The notes: generated by a model not told the origin, from the sequence alone. Shown: positions 8,023 to 18,064, counted from the first letter of the stretch. The stretch is 64,000 bases of DNA from Odoribacter splanchnicus DSM 20712 (GCF_000190535.1 NC_015160.1:620001-684000), one strand, 5' to 3'. Made by a program: numbers and translations.

Positions 8023-9001
8023 TAAAGTCTTTGGATTGATGGGTGTAACTGCCTTTGGAAGGAATGATCAGAATCAGTAAGGAACCTAAGATGATGATTC
8101 CTCCGTAAATATAATCCTGGGTATCCAGCTGTGGACGCATGGCGGCATAATAGAGGGCTGCGATCACTTCCAGTAAATAAGTGAGCACAGGTTGAAAAGC
8201 ACGTACAGCCATAAAGGTTTCTGAGGTGGAAAATTTTAAAGTTGCATAATAGAGGTAAGTAGTGGATGCATTGATGAATAAACCGGCCAGACAGGCGCTG
8301 ATAATTGTTTCCGGATGGATCATTTCGGGCAGATCGGGGAGGAGCGTTAGAAAACTCAAAAAAGGAGGGAGCCGATCCCCGAGAAAAAATTTCAGGAGAG
8401 CTATGGCAAAGAAAAAGACGATCAGGGACAGGCCTCCGTAAAACATCGTATATCCTGAAATACCGCATTTTTGCCGGACGCTGGTATCCGGATTCCAGAT
8501 GGTGGTTTCCTCCACGACGATCGAGCGGATGCAACTGGCTGTCGCCGACAGCAACACCAGGATGGAGACAATCACACGCATGTGTACTGGAAGGGAAAAA
8601 ATAAATAATATAAATCCGAGCAATATAATGAGAATGCCCAGGAAATCCCCTTTATAAGGTATTCTTCGAAAAATGGCATAGGCCAGAATGTAAGTGATTA
8701 TAATCTCTATGTTGAACAGAAGACTGGTCTCTGTCGAAGTGATATAAAGGAAGGTAGAGATCATCGTGAAACTGCGGATGATCTGCATAATGGTGTACAG
8801 CCAGGAGTATTTTACTCCGCTTTTCCAGTTTTGGGGCATGACCTGTTTGCGGATGATCATTAAAGTGACACCGGTGGCGAAAATCATAAAAGAGGTGAAT
8901 ACCATAATATTGACATCGTATTGCAAAACACAAAACCGGTTGACTACATTTAGAATGGCCCAGACGATAACAGTGGATAATGCGAGAAGTACACCTTTCA
9001 T
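8012..9001 (-). CDS. EamA/DMT family transporter
   Basis: 329 residues with about ten hydrophobic segments, starting MKGVLLALSTVIVWAILNVVNRF, in the two-fold repeated pattern of EamA domains (drug/metabolite transporter superfamily). It is an inner-membrane carrier; the substrate cannot be read from sequence (exporters of amino acids, nucleobases or other metabolites are known in the family). Length is slightly above the usual 290-310. It lies 58 nt downstream of the acyl-CoA synthetase gene on the same strand and may be co-transcribed with it. Confidence 0.85.
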   Translation of the reverse strand: MKGVLLALSTVIVWAILNVVNRFCVLQYDVNIMVFTSFMIFATGVTLMIIRKQVMPQNWKSGVKYSWLYTIMQIIRSFTMISTFLYITSTETSLLFNIEIIITYILAYAIFRRIPYKGDFLGILIILLGFILFIFSLPVHMRVIVSILVLLSATASCIRSIVVEETTIWNPDTSVRQKCGISGYTMFYGGLSLIVFFFAIALLKFFLGDRLPPFLSFLTLLPDLPEMIHPETIISACLAGLFINASTTYLYYATLKFSTSETFMAVRAFQPVLTYLLEVIAALYYAAMRPQLDTQDYIYGGIIILGSLLILIIPSKGSYTHQSKDFITD

Positions 9002-9059
9002 AGATCTTGTTTTCTAAAGCAGTTCGAATGTCTGTTGTACGTAGAAATGTAAAGATAGT

Positions 9060-10670
9060 TTAAGCTTTGGCCAGAGCTTTGTTCGGTAGTGTTGGTATAC
9101 CGTGGCCGGTGTGCTGCCTCTGACGGTTGCTGTGAGTCGGATAAGTACTGATAGGGGCCGTTCCTTTTCCAGGTATACAGAGATACATAGAAAAGGAACA
9201 GCGTGAACAGAGTTTAACGTTTGGGACGGAGAAGATCCAGGCCATCACTTCTTCTCCGTATTTTTCACTGTATACACCGATGACCTGTACGTCGGAGACC
9301 CCTTCGTGGACGATCAGAAAATCTTCGATCTCTTTGGGAGAGATATTTTCTCCACCCCGGATGATCAGGTCTTTGATACGTCCGACTATACTCACATAGC
9401 CGTTTTCATCCATGACGGCGATATCACCGGAATGAAGCCAGCGGGTTTCGTCGATGATGGCTTTGGTGTCTTCGGGATTATCCCAGTAGCCTAACATCAC
9501 CGAATATCCCCGGGTGCAGAGTTCCCCGGCTGTACCCCGGGGGACGATTGCGCCGCTTTCCGGATCTATGATTTTAATCTCTACGTGGGGGTGGACGGTA
9601 CCTACCGTCGTTACCCTCAGTTCCAGCGGATCGTCCGTACAGCTTTCGGTAGAAACCGGAGAGGTCTCTGTCATGCCGTAACAAACACAAATTTCTGTCA
9701 TATTCATCAGGGATTGTACCTTGTGCATGGTATCGATCGGACAAGGTGCACCTGCCATGATACCTGTTCGGAGAGATTTTAAATTGTATTTGGCGAAATC
9801 GGGCAGATCCAGTTCTGCAATAAACATGGTCGGGACACCGTATAAGGAGGTACACCTTTCATTTTCGACAGTCTGTAACACCTGTTCCGGATCGAAAAAT
9901 TCTCCGGGGATAACGATACAGGCCCCGTGAGTGACGATAGCCATATTGCCCAATACCATACCGAAACAATGGTAAAAAGGAACCGGCAGACATACGATAT
10001 CTTTTTCCGTGTATTTCAAGCGTTCCCCGATGAAAAATCCGTTATTCAGGATATTGTGATGGGAGAGAGTCGCTCCTTTGGGATAACCGGTTGTACCCGA
10101 AGTATACTGGATATTGACAGGATCGTCGAATTGCAGGGAGGCTTCCCGTTCGGCCAGTCGGGCATCGCTCACCTGAGAAGCGCTCGATAAAAAAGTTGCC
10201 CAGTCGCGGTCGATGATGACGGTTTGTTTGGGATAAAGACAATCCGGACGGAGCTCGTCCAGCATTTTGATATAATCGGTTTTCCGGAAGTGGGAGGAAG
10301 CGATCAAAAGATCGATCCGGCTTTGTTCCAGGGCATAACGCAAACCCGAAAGTTTGTATCCCGGATTGATGTTTACCATAATAGCCCCCATCAAGGCTGT
10401 GGCATATTGTACCAATACCCATTCGTAGCGGTTCGGTGACCAGATGCCTACCCGGTCGCCCCGGCGAATCCCGTGGGCCATCAAGGCCTTGGCTACCTGT
10501 TCGACTTGTTCCAGAAATTCACTGTAATTGGCCCGGTATTGTTGATACTCGGAAATCAAAGCAGTCCGTTCCGGAAATTTTGCTGCTATTTGTCGCAGAT
10601 TCTGACCGATTGTCTCTCCTTTCAACGGAATATCTGATATTCCGCAGGCATAGGATAATGTTGCTTGCAT
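9060..10670 (-). CDS. Acyl-CoA synthetase (AMP-binding family) with abnormal C-terminus
   Basis: 536 residues from ATG 10670; the upstream extension to 10736 is poorly protein-like. The adenylation core is intact: phosphate loop [11 protein letters not shown] near residue 187, CYGMTETSP, and [20 protein letters not shown] near 427. It should activate a fatty or carboxylic acid as acyl-AMP and then the CoA thioester. After EEVMAWI (residue 479) the sequence no longer resembles the family. The expected C-terminal subdomain with the catalytic lysine (TGKIQK-like) is replaced by ~57 unrelated residues containing a 10-bp inverted repeat. Either compensating frameshifts or a small insertion may be responsible. 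The protein could be unable to complete the reaction. Confidence 0.8.
   Translation of the reverse strand: MQATLSYACGISDIPLKGETIGQNLRQIAAKFPERTALISEYQQYRANYSEFLEQVEQVAKALMAHGIRRGDRVGIWSPNRYEWVLVQYATALMGAIMVNINPGYKLSGLRYALEQSRIDLLIASSHFRKTDYIKMLDELRPDCLYPKQTVIIDRDWATFLSSASQVSDARLAEREASLQFDDPVNIQYTSGTTGYPKGATLSHHNILNNGFFIGERLKYTEKDIVCLPVPFYHCFGMVLGNMAIVTHGACIVIPGEFFDPEQVLQTVENERCTSLYGVPTMFIAELDLPDFAKYNLKSLRTGIMAGAPCPIDTMHKVQSLMNMTEICVCYGMTETSPVSTESCTDDPLELRVTTVGTVHPHVEIKIIDPESGAIVPRGTAGELCTRGYSVMLGYWDNPEDTKAIIDETRWLHSGDIAVMDENGYVSIVGRIKDLIIRGGENISPKEIEDFLIVHEGVSDVQVIGVYSEKYGEEVMAWIFSVPNVKLCSRCSFSMYLCIPGKGTAPISTYPTHSNRQRQHTGHGIPTLPNKALAKA
9160..9199. repeat. 10-bp perfect inverted repeat inside the aberrant synthetase tail
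   Basis: GTTCCTTTTC (9160-9169) and GAAAAGGAAC (9190-9199) flank a 20-nt loop. It lies exactly in the segment where acyl-CoA synthetase similarity is lost. Confidence 0.6.
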
Positions 10671-10680
10671 AGCTATTAAT

Positions 10681-10723
10681 TTATTGTCGTGTTTTGTGTG
10701 CGACCACAAAATAACGACAATAA
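10681..10723. promoter_or_regulatory. Large operator-like palindrome upstream of the acyl-CoA synthetase
   Basis: TTATTGTCGT-G-TTTTGTG on the left faces CACAAAA-TA-ACGACAATAA on the right around a 6-nt centre. It lies 11 nt upstream of the start codon, so it could be a repressor site or a leader hairpin. No adjacent regulator gene is evident. Confidence 0.55.
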
Positions 10724-10908
10724 AATGAAACAACATAGCTTATTTATCAATAAATGAGATATTTACACAAATGACGTCAAGGTGTGCAAAAATTTTTGTC
10801 TTTATTTCACAAACCGGAAATAAGTGTGAAAAATAAATGGATGGTTTCTATGCCCTGGAATATCGATAAGCGACTTTTCAAACTTGAGCTGTCTTTTGAA
10901 AAAAGAAA

Positions 10909-10968
10909 GATTGGCGGAACTTCATTTCCTGATCCCTGTTATCGATCAGAAACGAAGCTCCGCCAATC
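10909..10968 (-). terminator. Terminator hairpin after the fumarase gene
   Basis: A 60-nt imperfect inverted repeat (GATTGGCGGA...TCCGCCAATC, with inner arms CTTC.TTTC / GAAACGAAG). On the minus strand it lies ~60 nt after the fumarase stop and is followed by TTTCTTTTTT. Parts (CGCCAATC, CAGAAACGAAG) recur in the intergenic region near 25370-25410. Confidence 0.65.
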
Positions 10969-11027
10969 GGCAGAATGACCCTCAAAAGGAGGTTAACTAC
11001 AACAAACCGTTGGATAGTCTCTTGTTA

Positions 11028-12638
11028 TCAATGAGCCCACTCAGCGAAAAAATCGTTGCCTTTGTCATCGACGATGATGAAGGCCGGGAAGTTTTCTACG
11101 CGGATTTTGCGGACAGCTTCCATACCGAGTTCTTCGAAATCGACCACTTCGACCGATTTTATGCTGTTCTTAGCCAGAATGGCTGCCGGTCCACCGATCG
11201 ATCCCAGATAGAATCCGCCATGCTTTTTGCAGGCATTAGTGACGTCGATCGAACGGTTGCCTTTGGCTACCATGATCATAGAACCACCTAAAGACTGGAA
11301 CAGATCGACATAAGGGTCCATACGCCCGGCTGTCGTCGGTCCGAAACTACCTGATGCCATGCCTTTCGGAGTTTTGGCAGGACCGGCATAATAGACCGGA
11401 TGTTTTTTGAAATATTCGGGCATCGGTTTGCCTTCGTCGATCATTTGTTTGATCCGGGCATGGGCGATGTCCCGGGCAACGATCAGGGTCCCTGATAGGT
11501 TCAAACGGGTTTTCACCGGATATTTGCTCAGTTCTTTCAATACGTTTTCCATCGGTTGATCGAGGTCGATATTGACCGCCGGAGTTAAAGCAGGACTTTC
11601 TGCCGGCAGAAAACGTGCCGGATTCTTCTCGAGTTGTTCGAGGAAAATCCCTTCTTCCGTGATTTTACCTTTGATATTCCGGTCGGCACTACAGCTGACT
11701 CCGATGCCGACAGGACAAGAAGCTGCATGACGCGGAAGACGGATCACACGTACATCGTGTACCCAATATTTACCTCCGAACTGGGCTCCGATACCTTTGT
11801 CCCGGCAAATCTTCAAGATCTTTTCTTCCCATTCCAGATCCCGGAAAGCACGGCCACCTTCATTACCCGAAGTGGGGAGATGATCGTAGTAGCCTGCCGA
11901 GGCTTTCTTGACTGTGGTCAGACAAGCTTCGGCCGAAGTGCCGCCGATGACTACCGCTAAATGGTAGGGAGGACAGGCCGAAGTACCCAGATCCAATACT
12001 TTTTGCTGGATAAATTTAGTCAGGGTTTCTTCGTTCAATAAAGCTTTTGTCTGCTGGTAAAGGAAAGTCTTATTGGCAGAGCCCCCTCCCTTGGTGATGA
12101 ACAAAAATTCGTATTTATTGCCCTGTGTGGCATAAAGGTCGATCTGTGCCGGCAGATTGGTCCCGGTGTTTTTTTCTTCTGTCATGGTAAAAGGCACTAC
12201 CTGGGAATAACGCAGATTGCGGTCCCGGTAAGTTTCGAATACCCCTTTGCTGATCGCTTCGGCATCATTGATCCCGGTCCATACGTTTTCTCCCTTTTTA
12301 CCGATACAAATGGCCGTACCGGTATCCTGACAGGTCGGTAGTTCCCCTTCTGCCGAAACCACTTGGTTCATCAACATGGTGTGGGCAACGAATTTATCGT
12401 TGTCACTGGCCTCCGGATCTTTCAGGATGTCGGCTAATTTTTGCAAATGAGCGGCGCGCAGGTAAAAAGAGACGTCTGCATAAGCTTCGCGAGCCAATAA
12501 CTCTAACCCTTCACGCTCTATTTTTAAAATCTTACGTCCTTCACATTCGATCGTTTTTACATAATCTTTTGTCAAAAGGCGATACACTGTGGTATCATTT
12601 TCAATAGGAAACGGTTCCTGATACTTAAATTCTGCCAT
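11028..12638 (-). CDS. Fumarate hydratase, class I (iron-sulfur)
   Basis: 536 residues, the usual length for single-chain class I fumarases of the FumA/FumB type. It interconverts fumarate and malate with a [4Fe-4S] cluster in the cytoplasm. Cluster cysteines are visible in the expected contexts: PTCQDTGTA (Cys103), [15 protein letters not shown], and a third in [15 protein letters not shown]. The C-terminal tartrate dehydratase beta-like domain holds [13 protein letters not shown]. In Bacteroidales this serves the reductive succinate-forming branch of fermentation. It is a single gene with a hairpin after the stop. Confidence 0.95.
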   Translation of the reverse strand: MAEFKYQEPFPIENDTTVYRLLTKDYVKTIECEGRKILKIEREGLELLAREAYADVSFYLRAAHLQKLADILKDPEASDNDKFVAHTMLMNQVVSAEGELPTCQDTGTAICIGKKGENVWTGINDAEAISKGVFETYRDRNLRYSQVVPFTMTEEKNTGTNLPAQIDLYATQGNKYEFLFITKGGGSANKTFLYQQTKALLNEETLTKFIQQKVLDLGTSACPPYHLAVVIGGTSAEACLTTVKKASAGYYDHLPTSGNEGGRAFRDLEWEEKILKICRDKGIGAQFGGKYWVHDVRVIRLPRHAASCPVGIGVSCSADRNIKGKITEEGIFLEQLEKNPARFLPAESPALTPAVNIDLDQPMENVLKELSKYPVKTRLNLSGTLIVARDIAHARIKQMIDEGKPMPEYFKKHPVYYAGPAKTPKGMASGSFGPTTAGRMDPYVDLFQSLGGSMIMVAKGNRSIDVTNACKKHGGFYLGSIGGPAAILAKNSIKSVEVVDFEELGMEAVRKIRVENFPAFIIVDDKGNDFFAEWAH

Positions 12639-12778
12639 ACTTATCTGGATTGATTTATGAATTCATTATTTGCGCAACGAAATTAAAATTAATAAATGAA
12701 AATCCCGAGAGTTTTAAAGAAAAATTTCTGTAATTAGAAATGATCTGAATAAATCATGGAGGAATATATGGATTTTAC

Positions 12779-12786
12779 TATTTTTG
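12779..12786 (+). promoter_or_regulatory. Probable -7 element of the M48 protease gene
   Basis: TATTTTTG fits TAnnTTTG 52 nt before the ATG. The -33 position 20 nt upstream reads ATG rather than TTG, so the match is partial. Confidence 0.4.
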
Positions 12787-12838
12787 TAAAAATTAACGGC
12801 AGAATAGTTTTATCCGTTTATACTTTTTTATTTTGAAT

Positions 12839-14092
12839 ATGAATACTGAGGTTGTTTTTATTATTATCGTTGTTTTTTTAGTTGCTGATTTTATTGTAGA
12901 ACGGATTTTGGAATGGGTGAATATGCGGGCTATGGCGCCTGTATTACCTGAAAATCTTAAGGGAATTTACGATGAAAAAGAATATGCACGTTTTCAGAAT
13001 TATAAGCGCGAAACGAATCGTTTCGATCTGATCAGTTCCACTTTTTCTTTTATCGTGATGATGGTGTTTTTGTGTACAGGAGGTTTCGGTTGGTGGAATG
13101 CCTGGGTGGTGACCTGGACAGATCAGGCGGTTTTACAGACCTTACTTTTTATGTTGGGCTTGTCGCTGGTTTCCGGGCTACTCGGTTTGCCTTTCGATTG
13201 GTATGCTACTTTTCATATTGAAGAAAAATATGGTTTCAACAAAACGACAATGAAGACCTATGGATTGGATTTACTCAAAGGAATGTTGGTTTCCGGGGTG
13301 ATCGGCGGACTGTTGCTGTCGGCTGTCGTCTGGTTTTATGAATGGGCTGGTTCTTTCTTTTGGTTGTATGCCTGGGGAATAGTTTCTGTATTCTCGGTTT
13401 TTATGGCTATGTTTTATTCCCAGTTGATTGTGCCTTTGTTCAATAAGCAGACTCCTTTGGAGGCCGGGGCTTTACGGGATAAAATCAATGCTTTTGCAGA
13501 GAAAGTGAGCTTTAAACTGGACAATATTTTTGTAATCGACGGATCGAAGCGTTCTACGAAGGCAAATGCTTATTTTACCGGTTTCGGTCCCCGCAAACGG
13601 ATTGTCTTGTATGATACCCTGATAAAGGATTTGACCGAGGAAGAAATTGTTGCTGTCCTGGCCCATGAAGTCGGACACAATAAAAAACGGCATACCGTTC
13701 AATTTATGCTGGCATCTGTGATTCAGACCGGTGTGATCCTTTGGTTGTTTTCGCTTTTTGTAAACCAGCCGGCTTTGTCAATGGCTCTGGGAGGTGACCG
13801 GGCCTGTTTCCAATTGGGATTGATCGCTTTTACCATCCTCTATTCGCCGTTGAGTATGATATTGGGATTGGTGATGAATGCCTGGTCGCGGAAAAATGAA
13901 TATCAGGCAGATGCTTTTGCTGCCCGGTATTACGATGGTGAATCGCTCATTTCCGGCTTGAAGAAGATCTCTGTGAAGTCTTTAAGCAATCTCACCCCCC
14001 ATCCACTGTACGAATGGGTATACTATTCGCATCCCTCTTTGTTGAAAAGAATCAGGGCGATCGGACAGGTAGAAGCTGTGGATGCCGAGTAA
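12839..14092 (+). CDS. M48 family (Ste24-like) membrane metalloprotease
   Basis: 417 residues from ATG 12839; an in-frame TTG two codons earlier is less likely. The zinc motif HEVGH is at 276-280 within VLAHEVGHNKKRH, and the third ligand is Glu354 in NEYQADAFAARYY. Several membrane segments precede and follow, as in CAAX-prenyl protease 1 homologues. Bacterial members are inner-membrane proteases thought to act in membrane protein quality control; the substrate here is unknown. The gene stands alone between the divergent fumarase and the convergent GntR gene. Confidence 0.9.
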   Translation: MNTEVVFIIIVVFLVADFIVERILEWVNMRAMAPVLPENLKGIYDEKEYARFQNYKRETNRFDLISSTFSFIVMMVFLCTGGFGWWNAWVVTWTDQAVLQTLLFMLGLSLVSGLLGLPFDWYATFHIEEKYGFNKTTMKTYGLDLLKGMLVSGVIGGLLLSAVVWFYEWAGSFFWLYAWGIVSVFSVFMAMFYSQLIVPLFNKQTPLEAGALRDKINAFAEKVSFKLDNIFVIDGSKRSTKANAYFTGFGPRKRIVLYDTLIKDLTEEEIVAVLAHEVGHNKKRHTVQFMLASVIQTGVILWLFSLFVNQPALSMALGGDRACFQLGLIAFTILYSPLSMILGLVMNAWSRKNEYQADAFAARYYDGESLISGLKKISVKSLSNLTPHPLYEWVYYSHPSLLKRIRAIGQVEAVDAE

Positions 14093-14387
14093 ATCCGGTT
14101 TACCTGAAATATAGGTATGTTTTTTCTTTCTATTCCGATTCCGGATTTTATACCGTCAGACCGGTCCGTTAAGACTTTCGTTGATTTTATCGGTTTTTCT
14201 CCTGTTCGGAAAAACAAAATCTTTTGTTTTTCTTTCGCTTATTCGAAGAACTCACTGAACGGCGGAACCCCTTACTGCGCAAAAAACTTTACGTTACGTT
14301 TCCGTCAGACACCATCGGTCGTTCGAAAAACCGAACCGGATACTCGTTCCCGCTCCAATGGTCTTCCGGCATTTTATAAACTCCAAT

Positions 14388-15122
14388 TCATACTTCCCTC
14401 TCGAACTCAAGCGTATAAACGAAGCTATCGGCCCGGTAATAGCCGATATTCCATTCCAGAGGGCGTCCCCCCGGGTCATATACAAATCGTTTTCGGATGA
14501 GTATAGCGTCCCCGGGCTTGATTTCAAGCTTCTGAGCCAGAAATTTGTCGGCAAGCTGGGCACTGATTTCTTCTTTCGAAATTTTTGCAACAGAACTATA
14601 ATCTTGTTCTAATATTTCGTATAGGGGACGGGAAAAATCTTCATTACCGGTCAGCCCTATCCGGGGATTGAAATAAGAGATGAAATAAACGAACGGAAAT
14701 TCCGGATTACCCCGTAAACGCTCCAGTTTTAATATTTTCTTTTCATCGGTGATGGAGAAAAAACGACAGATCTCTTCTGAAGGAAGCGCCCAGCTGGTAT
14801 GTAATTCATAGTTGGTCGGTTCGATTCCCTGCGCTTTCATTTCCTGGGTGAAACTCAACCAGTTTTTGGCTTTCGAGCTGACCGATTGGTTGACTACTAT
14901 AGTACCGATCCCTTTTTTTCGGACTAATAACCCTTCAGTGACCAGGTTGTTGATCGCCTGGCGCAGCGTATTCCGGGAAATTCCCAATTGTTTCGACAAA
15001 TCTACTTCGTTGGGTAACATCTTCCCTTTTTTATACTCCGGTTCCCGGATGATGTTCCTCAATTGATTTTCTATTTGTAGATATAAAGGTATCGCACTAT
15101 TGTGATCGATCGATATTTTCAT
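14388..15122 (-). CDS. GntR/HutC-type transcriptional regulator
   Basis: 244 residues from ATG 15122; the ORF extends further upstream but MKISIDHNSAIPLYLQIENQLRN is the normal N-terminus. A winged helix (residues ~10-75, LPNEVDLSKQLGISRNTLRQAINNLVTEGLLVRKKGIGT) is followed by a UTRA ligand-binding domain ending WNIGYYRADSFVYTLEFERE. UTRA regulators sense sugar phosphates or similar metabolites. It is divergent from the ROK-mannose phosphate isomerase fusion, and a palindrome lies at that gene's start point, so it probably represses the fusion until an intermediate accumulates. That role is inferred from position. Confidence 0.9.
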   Translation of the reverse strand: MKISIDHNSAIPLYLQIENQLRNIIREPEYKKGKMLPNEVDLSKQLGISRNTLRQAINNLVTEGLLVRKKGIGTIVVNQSVSSKAKNWLSFTQEMKAQGIEPTNYELHTSWALPSEEICRFFSITDEKKILKLERLRGNPEFPFVYFISYFNPRIGLTGNEDFSRPLYEILEQDYSSVAKISKEEISAQLADKFLAQKLEIKPGDAILIRKRFVYDPGGRPLEWNIGYYRADSFVYTLEFEREV

Positions 15123-15292
15123 GATTGAAAAATTTAAGCAAAAGTAGGAAAATTGTATTTGCGAAAGTAAAATTTCATTCTTATAAATCAAAAAAAGTAA
15201 TTGTTTTTTAGTAGTATGTTTGGATAATATGCTGATCGTTAGTTTGTTATTTGTTCGGCTTGTGTCGGTAAAACAATAAAAAGAGATAAACT

Positions 15293-15323
15293 TTGTAACA
15301 ATAAAAAGAATGCACTATATTTG
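15293..15323 (+). promoter_or_regulatory. Promoter of the ROK-ManA fusion gene
   Basis: TTG at 15293-15295, a 20-nt spacer and TATATTTG at 15316-15323: a complete Bacteroidota promoter, with the start predicted near 15330. Confidence 0.75.
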
Positions 15324-15326
15324 TCA

Positions 15327-15346
15327 ATGTATAAATGTCTATACAT
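15327..15346. promoter_or_regulatory. Candidate GntR operator at the fusion gene start point
   Basis: ATGTATA-N6-TATACAT is a perfect 7-bp inverted repeat covering the predicted start of transcription. It resembles the GT..TA..AC operators of HutC-type GntR regulators, one of which is encoded divergently next door. Confidence 0.6.
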
Positions 15347-15364
15347 ATTAATGTGGGTGAAATA

Positions 15365-18064
15365 ATGGAATATTTATTAGGAATCGATATCGGGGGAACT
15401 CATGTAAAAGGTGGGATTGTCACAGGGACTACCGGGAAGATGGATCAGAGGACTATAGTTTATGAGAAAATAGATGCCGGAGGCTCTGCTACTTCGATTA
15501 TAAAGGGGATACTTCGGGTGATTACAGCATTGAAGAAAGGGCGTTCTGAAAACGAATGGCGGGGTATAGGAATTGCTATACCCGGGCCTTTCGATTATAC
15601 CCGGGGAATAGCTGCTATTCATGGGGTACGAAAATTCGATGCCTTATTCGGTTTGGATTTGAAAGAGGAAATAAAAAGGGTATGCAGTTTACCGGTTGTC
15701 TTCCTGAACGATGCTTCTGCTTATGCTTTGGGAGAATATTATGGGGGAGCGGCTCAGGGGAGTGAGAGGAGTATGGTCGTTACGGTCGGGACCGGACTGG
15801 GAAGTACGTTTATGGCCCGGGAAGAAATATTGGACGAAACGACGCCCGCCGTTCCGGAACACGGATATTTGTATAATATTCCTTTTCGGGATAGTATTGC
15901 GGACGACTATTTTTCTACCCGCTGGTTTGTAACGAACTGGAATCACCGCTTTCCCGATAAAGCGGTGATGGATGTGAAGACATTGGCGGAATATGCTTAT
16001 CGGGGAGAACAGGCTGCTAAAGTCCTGTTTGAAGAGTTTGCCGATCATTTTACCGGATTTATAGCTCCTTTTCTGAGACATTTCTGTCCGGACTGTTTGG
16101 TGCTCGGGGGAAATATCATGCGGGGTGCCGATTTATTTCTGGAACGGATAAAGTCTGAGTTGGAAACCCAGGGGATCGGAGTGAGAATAGATACTTGCCG
16201 TTTATGGGAAGATGCTCCGCTGATCGGGGCGGCGATGTATGCGAATCAGGTCTTGGGCCGGAGTGGGATGGAAGAAGAGACAGTAAAGAGAAATACAAAA
16301 CAGTATCTGGCTCCTATGAAAGCCCAGGCAACTCCCCGGGGAGTTTATGATTTGTATCCGGCTTTTCCGGTCGGGGAGAATAAGATCTGTTCTGGGATAG
16401 GGTGTTTGGCCGATTGGATAGAGCGACACGGGCAGGTGGTTATCGATGGTTATGGAGGAGTGTTTTGGGACGAACTGGTGAGCGAACTGGGAGATGAATT
16501 TCGTCGGAGAGGGAAGTGTGTACGCTGGTTCCGTACCGATGTCGCGATGCGGGATGCTCGGACGTTGGAAGAGATGCTCGCTCCCGATCTGGGAGGAGAA
16601 GATCCGTTGTTCGGCCGGGTGACGGAGAGACAATTGAGGGATTGGTTTGATCCCGGGAAGTTGAACGCTTTTAGGCCGGACCAGGAGGCCGATATCAATG
16701 TGCTGATCGGTATAGGAGCTGCTTTGGCCGGATGGAAAGCACCTTTGATCTATGTCGATGTACCTAAAAATGAAATACAGTTTCGCATGCGGGCCGGGTG
16801 GGTGAAAAATCTGGGCATGAATAAACCGAAGAATAATCAGCAAACCTATAAACATTTTTTCTTTGTGGATTGGGTTGTGCTGAACCGGCATAAAGCGGAG
16901 TGTCTGCCACAGATAGAGCTGATTGTGGATGAACAACGCAGGGGACAGCAATTGCTGATGATGAGCGGGGAGGATTTGAGAGAGGGATTACACCGGATGG
17001 GAAGAAATTTCTTCCGGGTTCGCCCTTGGTTCGAACCCGGCGCATGGGGAGGGCAATGGATGAAACAACACATCCCGGGATTGAATGAAGAAGTGCCTAA
17101 TTTAGCCTGGTCTTTCGAATTGATGGTTTTGGAAAATGGACTGATGTTCGAAAGTAACGGATATCGCTTGGAAGTTTCTTTCGATTTTCTGATGTATAAC
17201 GATTACCGTCAAGTTCTGGGAGAATCGGCCGATGTGTTTAAAACCGATTTCCCGATTCGTTTTGATTTTCTGGATACTTTCGATGGAGGTAACCTGTCGG
17301 TACAGTGTCACCCCCGGACTACGTACATCCGGGAACAGTTTAATATGCCTTTTACACAGGATGAGACGTATTATATCCTGGATAGCCGGCAGAATCCCCA
17401 GGTTTATCTGGGATTTCAGGAAAATATCCGGCCTGAAGAGTTCGGCGAGGTATTGAAACAGAGCCAGGCAGAAGGTAAGACGATAGACATTGAAAAATAT
17501 GTACAGAAATTTCCGGCACACAAACACGACCTTTTTCTGATACCCAACGGAACGGTTCATGCTTCCGGAAAGAATTGTATGGTACTGGAAATCAGTAGCG
17601 CTCCGTATATTTTTACTTTTAAAATGTACGATTGGCTGAGGTTGGATTTGAATGGGAAACCCCGTCCGCTGAATGTACAGCGGGGAATGGATAACCTCTA
17701 TTTCGAACGGAAGGGAGAACGGGTGGCAAAAGAACTGGTTTGTCATCCCGAGGTATTGGAAAAAAACGAACATTATACACTCGAACATCTGCCGACCCAT
17801 GAAAAGCATTTTTACGATGTCCATCGGTATACCGTCGAAGATGCGGTGGAAGTGGAAACCGAAGGGAGTTGCCAGGTTTGGATGGTGGTGGAAGGGAAAG
17901 CAGTAAGGGTGGAGACTCGCGAAGGAATGAGGCAACGCTTTAATTATGCCGAAACGTTTGTAATTCCTGCTGCTGCCGCTACTTACCGGATTATAAATGA
18001 AACACCGGGAGAAAAGGTGATACTGGTAAAAGCTTTTATCAAAAAAGGATATGGGTTTGAATAA
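15365..18064 (+). CDS. ROK sugar kinase fused to class I mannose-6-phosphate isomerase
   Basis: 899 residues from ATG 15365; upstream in-frame codons overlap the operator. Residues ~1-310 are a ROK kinase: phosphate motif GIDIGGTHVKGG (6-17), catalytic Asp in NDASAYALGEYYGG (Asp116), VGTGLGSTF, and LVLGGNIMRGADLF near the end. A middle region (~330-540) is unassigned. Residues ~545-899 are a class I phosphomannose isomerase with zinc ligands recognisable as Gln647 and His649 (QCHP), Glu667 (DETYYIL) and His732 (NGTVHASG). One chain could therefore phosphorylate mannose and isomerise it to fructose 6-phosphate. Sugar specificity of the kinase half is inferred from the fusion. No frameshift is seen. 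Confidence 0.85.
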   Translation: MEYLLGIDIGGTHVKGGIVTGTTGKMDQRTIVYEKIDAGGSATSIIKGILRVITALKKGRSENEWRGIGIAIPGPFDYTRGIAAIHGVRKFDALFGLDLKEEIKRVCSLPVVFLNDASAYALGEYYGGAAQGSERSMVVTVGTGLGSTFMAREEILDETTPAVPEHGYLYNIPFRDSIADDYFSTRWFVTNWNHRFPDKAVMDVKTLAEYAYRGEQAAKVLFEEFADHFTGFIAPFLRHFCPDCLVLGGNIMRGADLFLERIKSELETQGIGVRIDTCRLWEDAPLIGAAMYANQVLGRSGMEEETVKRNTKQYLAPMKAQATPRGVYDLYPAFPVGENKICSGIGCLADWIERHGQVVIDGYGGVFWDELVSELGDEFRRRGKCVRWFRTDVAMRDARTLEEMLAPDLGGEDPLFGRVTERQLRDWFDPGKLNAFRPDQEADINVLIGIGAALAGWKAPLIYVDVPKNEIQFRMRAGWVKNLGMNKPKNNQQTYKHFFFVDWVVLNRHKAECLPQIELIVDEQRRGQQLLMMSGEDLREGLHRMGRNFFRVRPWFEPGAWGGQWMKQHIPGLNEEVPNLAWSFELMVLENGLMFESNGYRLEVSFDFLMYNDYRQVLGESADVFKTDFPIRFDFLDTFDGGNLSVQCHPRTTYIREQFNMPFTQDETYYILDSRQNPQVYLGFQENIRPEEFGEVLKQSQAEGKTIDIEKYVQKFPAHKHDLFLIPNGTVHASGKNCMVLEISSAPYIFTFKMYDWLRLDLNGKPRPLNVQRGMDNLYFERKGERVAKELVCHPEVLEKNEHYTLEHLPTHEKHFYDVHRYTVEDAVEVETEGSCQVWMVVEGKAVRVETREGMRQRFNYAETFVIPAAAATYRIINETPGEKVILVKAFIKKGYGFE

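Noticed and set aside
10784..11291. Plus-strand ORFs opposite the fumarase 3' end
   Set aside because: They run through the fumarase terminator hairpin and the antisense of its last 88 codons. No protein family resemblance.
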